From the NCBI GenBank assembly GCA_031256155.1, contig JAIRRD010000214.1, positions 1 through 6,141 of the forward strand: DNA of 6,141 nucleotides, in the 5' to 3' direction. Position numbers and translations under genes: made by a program. Within the stretch, counting starts at the first letter, position 1. The number at the start of each line of letters is the position of its first letter. The notes under the pieces were generated by a model. The model was given only the letters and a program-made list of their open reading frames with translations, was not told the origin of the DNA and searched no databases. Shown piece by piece: positions 1 through 6,141 of the stretch. The DNA is from Holophagales bacterium. GTDB lineage: Bacteria > Acidobacteriota > Holophagae > Holophagales > Holophagaceae.

Positions 1-1705
1 CCCTGAATGTTGTTTGATTGCCGCCGTACTGCAAATACTGATACAAGTTCTGACACAAAAACGCATTGGCTGCCGGTGACCAGGCCCAGTACCATATCTG
101 GCCAGGTGCTGTAAAACCATAAATGCCGCCCGAAATATGCGTTGTCCATCCACTGCCTGCTTTTTTCCACGCATCAGCCGGTGTTGTAGAAACGTAGCTG
201 TATTTCTGCGCGGTAAAGCGCCCCGTTACCATCAGCGACTCAACAAACTTTTGCAATGGCTCCATTGTATCCAGCAGATTCGCTCCGCCAGTCGGCCAGT
301 AATTCATTTGCAGGTTGATGTTTGTGTGGTAGTCAGCAGACCACGGTGGTGTATTCTCTGGATTCCACTTGCCTTGAAGATTAGCGGGCAGTGAACCCTT
401 ACGGCTTGAGGCTATTAATAAATATCTCCCATATTGATAAAGCAGAGCCTCCAGCATTTGAAACTGCGGCCCCCTGGTAGCCGGTGCCGACTTGTAAGCC
501 GCTAGGGTTTCATCAGTCGGCACACTATTTACGCCTCCTAAGTTTAACCCCACTCGTTCAAATAGACTCTTGTAATCAGCCTGGTGTCTGCTGCTGAAAG
601 CGTTGTAGCGGCTGTCAGTCATAGTCGGCGTCAGCACGGATGCCACGCGGCGTACTACTTGAGCCAGTGATTCCCCTGTGCGGTAAGTCAGTTTCTCAAA
701 CTGTACACTATCTTTTGGCAGCAAATACTCATTTTTGTAATCTGTACCGGCTGTGAAGTAAATCGTTGCGGAATCCGCGTTGGTCACAGTTACAGTCTTT
801 TTGTCCGTATCCGTCCTGATAGCTCCACCGCTCTGATCAATTTTAAATATTCCGGCATACAGCAAACCGTTGTCCTTCAGACCGCCGGATATCGTTATAA
901 CGCTGTTGCCTGCTGTGACAGACGGGGTTTGAATGACTCCATTAACTTTCCCGTCCGGCTGCCCGGGCGAAACAGATACGCAAAGATTCACTTTGCTACT
1001 ACCGCCTTTAGCCATGATCCTCACAGCGATCGCGTTATCTGGATAGCTGGCGATATACTCGCGGGTATAAACAGTTCCCTCCGTCTGATAGGACACACGC
1101 ACGACCCCATCTTGCATGTCAAGTTCACGGCGGTAGTTTTTCACCTCCGTCTCGCCGGGCGGAAACATGTAATCCAGATTCAGAAAGCCGAAGTTTTTGT
1201 ACTTTCCATAGCCATTGTAGTTGCCTTCCAGCATCGCCGGATTTACACCTTGAGTCCCTGATCTGCCGAATTTCGCTCCGTTTTTCAGCATATTATAAAT
1301 TTCGCTGTGGTCAGGGTTTAAGTCATTATAACCAAAATTATAATCGGTATCTGCGGTTGAGTTATCAGAATCCCTCTCCCGTCCACCTGGTCCGCCGCTC
1401 CACAGAGATTCCTCGTTGAGCTGTAAGTGTTCTTTAAGTATGCCGCCCTGAATCATTGCCGCTAAGCGCCCATTGCCAATGGGCAGAGTGTCATTGGCTT
1501 TATTCAACTGTGTGTTGAGTGTGCCGGGCTGGCGGTACCACAATGAAAACGCGTGTTTTGGGGCAGACGCGCTGCCTGTGAACCTGACTGATGATGAAAC
1601 TGTACCATTGGCGCAATCTTCTGCTAAGGCAAACTGCGCCGACATCACATTTAGTGCGACGCTTATCAAAAACTTTAGTAATTTGAATGTCGGGAATTTG
1701 TTCAT
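1..1705 (-). CDS. Secreted GH95-family alpha-L-fucosidase, C-terminus cut off by the left edge
   Basis: Predicted exported glycoside hydrolase of family GH95, which removes terminal alpha-L-fucose (typically alpha-1,2-linked) from glycans by inversion. The frame is open for 568 codons from ATG at 1705 to the left edge. Residues 1-28 look like a Sec signal peptide. The N-terminal domain starts near residue 53 and carries the family signature LPIGNGRLAAM (74-84) and LQLNEESLWSGGP (94-106). Near 372-390 is an H..DY..LF.RVGLNLG segment. The (alpha/alpha)6 domain follows with LPANLQGKWN and, at 460-464, HTNIN followed by LQMNYWP. In Bifidobacterium AfcA the matching His419, Asn421 and Asn423 line the active site. 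The general acid (Glu566 there) and Asp766 would lie beyond the edge, so catalytic completeness cannot be judged. Family members are usually about 750-800 residues, so roughly 200 are missing. The ATG overlaps the aroC stop (ATGA). A weak GGGATGA lies 13 bases upstream. The family assignment is firm; substrate linkage is inferred. Confidence 0.93.
   Translation of the reverse strand, partial: MNKFPTFKLLKFLISVALNVMSAQFALAEDCANGTVSSSVRFTGSASAPKHAFSLWYRQPGTLNTQLNKANDTLPIGNGRLAAMIQGGILKEHLQLNEESLWSGGPGGRERDSDNSTADTDYNFGYNDLNPDHSEIYNMLKNGAKFGRSGTQGVNPAMLEGNYNGYGKYKNFGFLNLDYMFPPGETEVKNYRRELDMQDGVVRVSYQTEGTVYTREYIASYPDNAIAVRIMAKGGSSKVNLCVSVSPGQPDGKVNGVIQTPSVTAGNSVITISGGLKDNGLLYAGIFKIDQSGGAIRTDTDKKTVTVTNADSATIYFTAGTDYKNEYLLPKDSVQFEKLTYRTGESLAQVVRRVASVLTPTMTDSRYNAFSSRHQADYKSLFERVGLNLGGVNSVPTDETLAAYKSAPATRGPQFQMLEALLYQYGRYLLIASSRKGSLPANLQGKWNPENTPPWSADYHTNINLQMNYWPTGGANLLDTMEPLQKFVESLMVTGRFTAQKYSYVSTTPADAWKKAGSGWTTHISGGIYGFTAPGQIWYWAWSPAANAFLCQNLYQYLQYGGNQTTFR
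1622..1705 (-). other. Signal peptide of the GH95 fucosidase
   Basis: The first 28 residues begin MNKFPTFKLLKF, with three lysines, continue with a hydrophobic stretch (LISVALNVMSAQFALA), and end in a plausible signal peptidase I site, ALA before Glu29. There is no lipobox cysteine at the cleavage point; the first Cys is residue 31, outside a lipobox context. The enzyme is therefore predicted to be released or periplasmic rather than a lipoprotein. Residues 29-52 form a short, low-complexity Ser/Thr-containing linker before the catalytic module. Confidence 0.75.
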
Positions 1706-2847
1706 TTTTTTGTTTCATCCCATATTTTTAACAAAATTTCCTCAATTGAGTCCCAGTCATAATCGCTGATATCGGAAACTGTTTCGGGCATAAGCTCCGA
1801 TTGTGTGAGCCAGGCATCGTATATGGCCAAGGCGCACATTGCTTCCGCAACCGGAAGAAGTCTTGGGGCAATACATGGGTCGTGGCGGCCCTGTATTTCA
1901 ATTTCCACTTCCTGCCCACTCCAATCAATTGTCTTTTGGCGACTCCCGATTGAACTCGTCGGTTTTACCGCCAGGCGCAAAATCACGACGTCTCCATTGG
2001 ATATGCCGCCAAGGATACCGCCGGCGTTATTAGCACAAAAACTATCGTTTGCAATGGCATCATTGTGCTGCGACCCGCACATCCGCGCCGCTTCAAAGCC
2101 AGCGCCGAACTCAACACCTTTAACACCGCCTATGCTCATGCAGGCATATGCAAGCATCGCATCCAGTTTAGAAAAAACCGGATCACCCAAACCAACGGGC
2201 AAGCCGCATATGTGAATTTCTGAGATGCCGCCGACAGAATCTTTGGCATCCATCGCGGCCTCCACGGCGGCGCGCTGAGCATGAAATACACCGGGATCGC
2301 AAACTCTCAGGGGATTTTTTTGAACAAAATCCCAGTCAATCACTTTACAAGCTATGCCTGCAATTTCTCTGTTGAAAGATTTGAACGCTACACCGATAGC
2401 AGTCAATTGCTGTTTCGCCCAGGCACCTGCGGCCACTCTGGCCAGTGTCTCACGTCCGCTGGCCCGACCACCACCTCTGTAATCCCTGAAACCGTATTTT
2501 TTGTCATAGGTAAAATCGGCATGTCCTGGACGAAAAATATGTTTAATCGCTTCATAATCGCCGATTTGATGATTTTCGTTGAAAACAACCATAGCTATTG
2601 GGTGCCCTGTGGTGTGTTCCTCAAAAACACCGGAAAGGACTTGAATCAAATCCTTTTCAGACCTGGACGTGACCAGATCGCTCTGTCCAGGGCGGCGCAA
2701 ATCAAGTTCCTGTTGGATAGCGGTCAAATCAAAAGGCAAGCCCGGTTTAACGCCATCAATTACCAAACCGACAGCGGTACCGTGGCTTTCACCAAAAGTG
2801 ATTACCCGCAATGAACGGCCAAATGTATTTGGAGAGGTATGCAGCAT
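1702..2847 (-). CDS. aroC: Chorismate synthase
   Basis: Final enzyme of the shikimate pathway: cytoplasmic, dependent on reduced FMN, converting 5-enolpyruvylshikimate-3-phosphate to chorismate. The protein is 381 residues from ATG at 2847, within the usual 350-400. All landmark motifs are present: TFGESHG (17-23, active-site His22), RRPG...TSRSEKD (51-66), RPGHADFTYDKKYG...RDYRGGGRASGRET (106-133, active-site His109), GGILGGISNG near 275 followed by AVKPTSSIGSRQKTID, and GRHDPCIAPRLLPVAEAM near 318-336. I see no frameshift or missing key residue. A TTG at 2874 would add nine residues (MRNNLNDIS) but it is the weaker choice: the family normally starts a few residues before NTFG. Neither start has a recognisable Shine-Dalgarno sequence. 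The gene lies 28 bases after the VTT membrane-protein stop, and its TGA overlaps the fucosidase ATG. No other aro gene is in the window. A 177-codon open frame on the opposite strand (2281-2814) is a shadow. Confidence 0.97.
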   Translation of the reverse strand: MLHTSPNTFGRSLRVITFGESHGTAVGLVIDGVKPGLPFDLTAIQQELDLRRPGQSDLVTSRSEKDLIQVLSGVFEEHTTGHPIAMVVFNENHQIGDYEAIKHIFRPGHADFTYDKKYGFRDYRGGGRASGRETLARVAAGAWAKQQLTAIGVAFKSFNREIAGIACKVIDWDFVQKNPLRVCDPGVFHAQRAAVEAAMDAKDSVGGISEIHICGLPVGLGDPVFSKLDAMLAYACMSIGGVKGVEFGAGFEAARMCGSQHNDAIANDSFCANNAGGILGGISNGDVVILRLAVKPTSSIGSRQKTIDWSGQEVEIEIQGRHDPCIAPRLLPVAEAMCALAIYDAWLTQSELMPETVSDISDYDWDSIEEILLKIWDETKK

Positions 2848-2875
2848 GGAGATGTCGTTTAGATTGTTTCGCAAA

Positions 2876-3637
2876 TTATTTTAGTTTTTTTAATTTGATT
2901 TTATTCATGCTTAAAAGAAAATAAAATATTCTATTTTTGAAGATAAATAAAAGAAAAGACAATATACTGCAAACGATTGCAATGCTGACAATTAACATAT
3001 AATTTCTGTTAAAAACATGCGCTCCTAAATATGTGGCTACAAGCATTCCTGGCAGTCGCCCTATTATTGAGATGAGAAAAAAATTTAATGCTTTCATGTT
3101 TGTGAGGCCAACGAAATAAGCAAAAAAATCTTTTGGTGTGGGAAGTATAAACAAAATCAAAAGCACAATTGCGGACATATCGTTTGATATTAAATTGTCC
3201 ATTTTATCAATAGTTTTATCACTTACAAACAACTTAATGACTCGTCTGCCTAAAAATCTTGATATATAAAATGATATGGCTGTCCCTATTGGAATACCAA
3301 TAAATCCTGAGAGCATTCCCCAACCCATTCCGTAAATTAAACCGCCGGTAAATTGAACGATGACAGATGGAATGAAAGATATAATCACATGCAGTGAATG
3401 CATGAGTATAGTTATCAAAAGGCCAATATTGCCATAAGATATAATGTATTGTCGTAAATTTTCCGAGAAGGAAAGCATATCGTTGCTATTTGCTTTTCCA
3501 AATTTTTCTATGTAGCTCATACCTACCCACAAGAAAAACCCTATTAAAATCAGAATAATAACAATGTTGAGCCAGTCCATCATTTTTAATTTGCGTTTTA
3601 ATTTCATATTTTTAATAAATTTCACACAAAACTCCAT
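2876..3637 (-). CDS. DedA/TVP38-TMEM64-like (VTT domain) integral membrane protein
   Basis: Small polytopic inner-membrane protein of the VTT/SNARE-associated family (DedA superfamily). Bacterial members have been linked to lipid-carrier recycling and membrane homeostasis, but this one's substrate cannot be read from sequence. It has 253 residues from ATG at 3637. A basic N-terminus (KLKRKLK) precedes the first membrane segment (about 22-39). The VTT core follows: SFIPSVIVQFTGGLIYGMGWG (about 87-107), then IGIPIGTAISFYISRFLGRR (about 113-132) with the conserved FxxxR, then LPTPKDFFAYFVGLT and GRLPGMLVATYLG. A final hydrophobic helix precedes a Lys-rich tail (KIKLKKLK). A TTG at 3646 or ATG at 3607 are alternative starts; none has a clear ribosome binding site. 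The gene is strikingly AT-rich (near 30% GC by my line counts, against about 50% in its neighbours), which suggests a different origin. It is followed closely by aroC and is probably the first gene of that operon. Confidence 0.88.
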   Translation of the reverse strand: MEFCVKFIKNMKLKRKLKMMDWLNIVIILILIGFFLWVGMSYIEKFGKANSNDMLSFSENLRQYIISYGNIGLLITILMHSLHVIISFIPSVIVQFTGGLIYGMGWGMLSGFIGIPIGTAISFYISRFLGRRVIKLFVSDKTIDKMDNLISNDMSAIVLLILFILPTPKDFFAYFVGLTNMKALNFFLISIIGRLPGMLVATYLGAHVFNRNYMLIVSIAIVCSILSFLLFIFKNRIFYFLLSMNKIKLKKLK

Positions 3638-3643
3638 TGATAC

Positions 3644-3658
3644 CAAGATGCGATCTTG
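3644..3658. repeat. Short perfect inverted repeat upstream of the VTT gene start
   Basis: CAAGAT and ATCTTG are separated by GCG, giving two perfect 6-base arms with a 3-base spacer. The repeat lies 6 bases upstream of the chosen ATG and downstream of the candidate -10 box, so it would be in the leader RNA. It could be a small operator, or a hairpin that hides the start region. Arms this short arise by chance in a window this size; only the position is suggestive. Confidence 0.3.
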
Positions 3659-3668
3659 CCAAATTCAG

Positions 3669-3698
3669 ATTATACAGCAATTCCACGTGAAATGTGCC
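3669..3698 (-). promoter_or_regulatory. Candidate sigma-70-type promoter for the VTT-aroC-fucosidase unit
   Basis: On the minus strand a perfect TATAAT lies at 3674-3669, about 32 bases before the ATG at 3637. The best upstream hexamer with 18-base spacing is GGCACA (3698-3693), matching only 3 of 6 positions of TTGACA, so the -35 is weak. The box sits in the only real intergenic gap and would give a leader of about 25 bases. Its TATA is also the foot of the large palindrome, so part of the match may come from that element. Confidence 0.35.
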
Positions 3699-3721
3699 AT
3701 CTCACATGGAATTGCTATATA
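3671..3721 (-). repeat. 51-base near-perfect palindrome (hairpin) between the PHP and VTT genes
   Basis: Two 20-base arms (3671-3690 and 3702-3721) enclose an 11-base loop. They match at 18 of 20 positions around the core AGCAATTCCA / TGGAATTGCT and end in TATA on both sides. In minus-strand RNA both mismatches become G-U pairs, so that transcript could form an unbroken 20-bp stem; plus-strand RNA would have two C-A mismatches. The element starts 17 bases after the PHP gene stop. It is not a textbook terminator: no U-run follows it in the minus direction, although a T-rich run follows it on the plus strand. It could be a terminator or 3'-end stabiliser for the PHP mRNA, a REP-like or MITE-like dispersed repeat, or an operator. 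Confidence 0.75.
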
Positions 3722-3737
3722 TTTATTTTTTGGAGTT

Positions 3738-6141
3738 CTACTTTGACTTGCCTATATATAGCACCTGAAAATCAAAATCTTCAAATACAATCTCGAAGGC
3801 ATTTCCAGTCGGTCTTATTTTTCCGGCTACCATCAGTTCCGTGCCAGCTCTTAATGGCGGTTGGGCACCAGAGCTACCCCCGCTGACCAGAATTTCCTTT
3901 CCTATGTCCAGCTTGAACATACTGTTGTCATCACTCAACACATTAGTAACTATTCCACGTACATAGACCATGTCACCTTCCACTATCTTGCCAGAAATTA
4001 TGCCGGATTCGATTTCACCAGCGGCCAGACTGCGGTTGATCCCTGCCAAATAGTCAACCATGCTCATAAAAAATGCGGCGTTGGATGCATCATTGCCTAT
4101 CTCGACGTTAGAGAAAGCATATCTTCCTGAAACCACAATTTTTCCTTTGTTGATTTCTTGTCTGGCTACCAGAGGAATGCTATTGCCCGTTTGGTATGTG
4201 AACAGCGCTTGATTCGTACCTGAAGGATAAGCGGTGTCGTCTTTTACGGATCGGTTATAAGAAGTGGGGTTGGCAGCTGCCAGAACTTCAAGTTTTTTAC
4301 TATGGCTGGAAACCAATGCTGAATGGCTTCCCTGGCCGTTTTCCGCTATTAGAGAAGCTCCAAGATATATCCTCAGAGACTCCATGTTGGTGTTTATACT
4401 ATCGGCGCAGGGTGGGAATGACCTCGCATATATTGAATGGGGCTGGTTATTGTCCTGATTAGCTGGGTCTTCATCGCAAACTAAGTCATAGTTTAGTCTG
4501 ATGTCAGTCCCTAGTGTTTCCAGGATTGGATTGCCTATTGATGCTGCATTATATCCATTTATATTTGTTCCAGTGGCGAGGAAACGGTACCCGGATGATG
4601 TGTACAGCAAGCCACCGCCCGCACTGAGCCAGTTTGCCAGTGCTGTTCTTTCATCATCATTGAGAGAATTTGCCACGCTGCTTGATGCGTTGAGTATAAT
4701 AACATCGAAGCCATTCAGGAAATTTGGGGTGAACGTCCTGTAGATAGTGGCATCGGTTGATTGTCTGTAGCTCACGTCATAGCCACCAATCCTTAACAGA
4801 GTCACTAGCCTCAACATTGTGCCGTTATATTCACCGATATTGCGGTGATCGCTGTCCACTAATACACGGATGCCGTTGGAGGCAATGACTGACACTTGCT
4901 TGCTGACATCGGTGATGGTGGTAACACCATGGACGGCTGCCAATCTAGCCGAGATAGTTATGTCACCCTTGGCAGATGGAGTCCACTGAAAGGTAATTTC
5001 TTTCTGGTCACCCGCCTGAATGCCACCCTCCACAACAATATTGCCCAATGGCGTTTCCCCTGCATTAAAAGTGACCGTAAAACTCCGGTCAACGTCCATA
5101 ACGCCGATGTTATGCAGTTGAGCCTTAATGATGACATCGGCCCCCACTGTCGGAATCGCCGGGACAACAGAAATGCCGACCAAGCGGACATCGGTTTCGC
5201 CTGACGGTACATAGACCGCAGAACCCAGGCCGTATCGCCCATTGGAATGGATTACTTTTACCGTGTACCAAGCACCAGGTTGCGGATCAATTGAAACATT
5301 CCATTCGGCATTGCTCACAGCCGTTGAAAACTTCCTGGAATTAAGTATGCGCCCGCTGTTGGTGATAATTTGTATTTCTGATATGGGCAGTTCCGCATCA
5401 TTCGCTTTTATTTCAAAATCTATTGTTTTGACGGATACGGGAAGGATGGAACCCATGTCGTATCCATTGGCTTTCACGATAAGGCGCAAGTCCTTTGACT
5501 GTGAGGCATAGAGTCTGCGGTTTTTGAAGGCATCTAACAAATCCTCCTTGGACAAGGAAGCCGCCAGAATACCCGTTAGGTTCCCTGCGTTGCCCCAATT
5601 TTGGGCGTGGTTATCCTGGGCCTGAACTGGGGCCAAATGCCAGCCATAATCCAAGGCCTTATAATAATATTCCTCAGTATCCACGTAATTTGCCCCCAAA
5701 GAGCCATTGCCAACTTCTATCAGTTGGATAACATCGTCCACCCGCGAGTCGTACGCCAAGCTGTTAAACGATGTGTCCGGGCGGTTGGGATGGTTGAAGC
5801 AAGCTATTGCGGTATCTTGGTTGGCGGCCAGCCATTTGTAAAAATCCCCAAAAGTGGCCATCGTACGCGACGCTTCCACGTAAGTATCAGTGAAATAGAC
5901 ATTGACATGCCCATAATGAGCCTGATTGTTCGCATAGGTCATTTCAAAAGCACGTCCTGCATAAAAGTTTTTGTCAGTACTGGCTTCGGCTGCAAGGCGA
6001 GTTCTGTACCAATCGCTGTCTGATTTTTCGGAAAACTCTTTTTTAACCTCGTCATAGTCATCAGCGTTTGTGGCATTGTCGAACATGTTGGAATGGTCGG
6101 TCATGAACAAAAAATCAATTTTTGCCGTATTTTTTGCGTGG
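3738..6141 (-). CDS. Multidomain PHP (CehA/McbA-like) metallohydrolase with Ig-like, GATase-like and OB-fold modules, N-terminus cut off by the right edge
   Basis: The frame enters from the right edge (first full codon at 6140) and ends in TAG at 3738, giving 800 visible residues. Counting from that codon: DFLFMTDHS (9-17) is the second metal motif of a PHP phosphoesterase domain. Further likely ligands are Glu66 (FEMT), His78 (GHVN), His117 (FNHP), Glu142 (IEVGNG), and Asp176/His178 (QDNH, the closing DxH). The first HxH motif lies off the window. The LYASQSKDL segment and a beta-sandwich (about 215-310) follow as in CehA/McbA-like proteins. Then come a CARDB-like Ig domain (about 314-415), a DUF4350/GATase-like alpha/beta domain (about 418-700, with GFDVIILN and LSDDERTALANWLSAGGGLL), and a C-terminal OB-fold-like domain (about 707-795). 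I infer a secreted metal-dependent phosphoesterase, perhaps acting on nucleic acid; export and substrate are not shown. The TTG at 6110 is internal, because the PHP motif extends upstream of it. Confidence 0.85.
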   Translation of the reverse strand, partial: HAKNTAKIDFLFMTDHSNMFDNATNADDYDEVKKEFSEKSDSDWYRTRLAAEASTDKNFYAGRAFEMTYANNQAHYGHVNVYFTDTYVEASRTMATFGDFYKWLAANQDTAIACFNHPNRPDTSFNSLAYDSRVDDVIQLIEVGNGSLGANYVDTEEYYYKALDYGWHLAPVQAQDNHAQNWGNAGNLTGILAASLSKEDLLDAFKNRRLYASQSKDLRLIVKANGYDMGSILPVSVKTIDFEIKANDAELPISEIQIITNSGRILNSRKFSTAVSNAEWNVSIDPQPGAWYTVKVIHSNGRYGLGSAVYVPSGETDVRLVGISVVPAIPTVGADVIIKAQLHNIGVMDVDRSFTVTFNAGETPLGNIVVEGGIQAGDQKEITFQWTPSAKGDITISARLAAVHGVTTITDVSKQVSVIASNGIRVLVDSDHRNIGEYNGTMLRLVTLLRIGGYDVSYRQSTDATIYRTFTPNFLNGFDVIILNASSSVANSLNDDERTALANWLSAGGGLLYTSSGYRFLATGTNINGYNAASIGNPILETLGTDIRLNYDLVCDEDPANQDNNQPHSIYARSFPPCADSINTNMESLRIYLGASLIAENGQGSHSALVSSHSKKLEVLAAANPTSYNRSVKDDTAYPSGTNQALFTYQTGNSIPLVARQEINKGKIVVSGRYAFSNVEIGNDASNAAFFMSMVDYLAGINRSLAAGEIESGIISGKIVEGDMVYVRGIVTNVLSDDNSMFKLDIGKEILVSGGSSGAQPPLRAGTELMVAGKIRPTGNAFEIVFEDFDFQVLYIGKSK

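Noticed and set aside
929..1261. 110-codon plus-strand frame opposite the fucosidase
   Set aside because: The opposite strand encodes continuous GH95 sequence here, and this frame has no recognisable family or start signal.
1500..1718. 72-codon minus-strand frame overlapping the fucosidase start
   Set aside because: It is a different frame from the GH95 gene, which has a signal peptide and family motifs through the same bases. The 72-residue translation shows no domain.
2281..2814. 177-codon open frame on the plus strand opposite aroC
   Set aside because: It lies wholly antisense to a chorismate synthase with intact motifs, and its translation has no recognisable domain. It is a shadow frame.
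2848..2874. Nine-residue N-terminal extension of aroC from TTG at 2874
   Set aside because: Family members begin just before the NTFG motif, ATG at 2847 fits this, and the extension has neither a ribosome binding site nor conserved residues.
3671..3737. Rho-independent terminator on the plus strand (palindrome followed by a T-rich run)
   Set aside because: No plus-strand gene leads into it, the T-run is broken by A, and plus-strand RNA would have two C-A mismatches. The element is kept as a palindrome without a firm terminator call.
5601..6023. 140-codon plus-strand frame opposite the PHP domain
   Set aside because: It is antisense to PHP metal-ligand motifs (GHVN, FNHP, QDNH). Its hydrophobic start is a by-product of the complementary codons.

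Overview
The window holds four genes, all on the minus strand. In transcription order (right to left) they are: a large multidomain PHP-family metallohydrolase whose N-terminus runs off the right edge; a DedA/TVP38-type (VTT) membrane protein; chorismate synthase (aroC); and a secreted GH95-type alpha-L-fucosidase whose C-terminus runs off the left edge. The only real intergenic space is about 100 bases, between the PHP gene and the membrane-protein gene. No RNA gene, CRISPR array, transposase gene or phage gene is visible.

The organism is a bacterium. A secreted fucosidase and a large, probably extracellular, metallohydrolase with Ig-like and OB-fold modules suggest one that works on polymers outside the cell, such as a gut or biomass degrader. 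The VTT protein has a PTPKD...GLT stretch that recalls Firmicute members of that family, but none of the three visible gene starts has a clear Shine-Dalgarno sequence, which is unusual for Firmicutes. I therefore do not assign a phylum. Base composition is about 50% GC by eye in the fucosidase, aroC and PHP genes, and near 30% in the membrane-protein gene.

Layout: the PHP gene (3738 to the right edge) ends with TAG and is followed by a 51-base near-perfect palindrome (3671-3721). Its far end overlaps a TATAAT box that may start transcription of the next unit. That unit is VTT protein, aroC and fucosidase, with 28 bases between the first two (from the ATG chosen for aroC) and a 4-base ATGA overlap between aroC and the fucosidase. 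The arrangement predicts co-transcription, and the overlap suggests translational coupling, of a core aromatic-amino-acid enzyme with a secreted glycosidase. No shared pathway explains this.

I do not see a demonstrably new system. The items most worth a second look are the multidomain PHP protein, the palindrome, and the aroC-fucosidase coupling.
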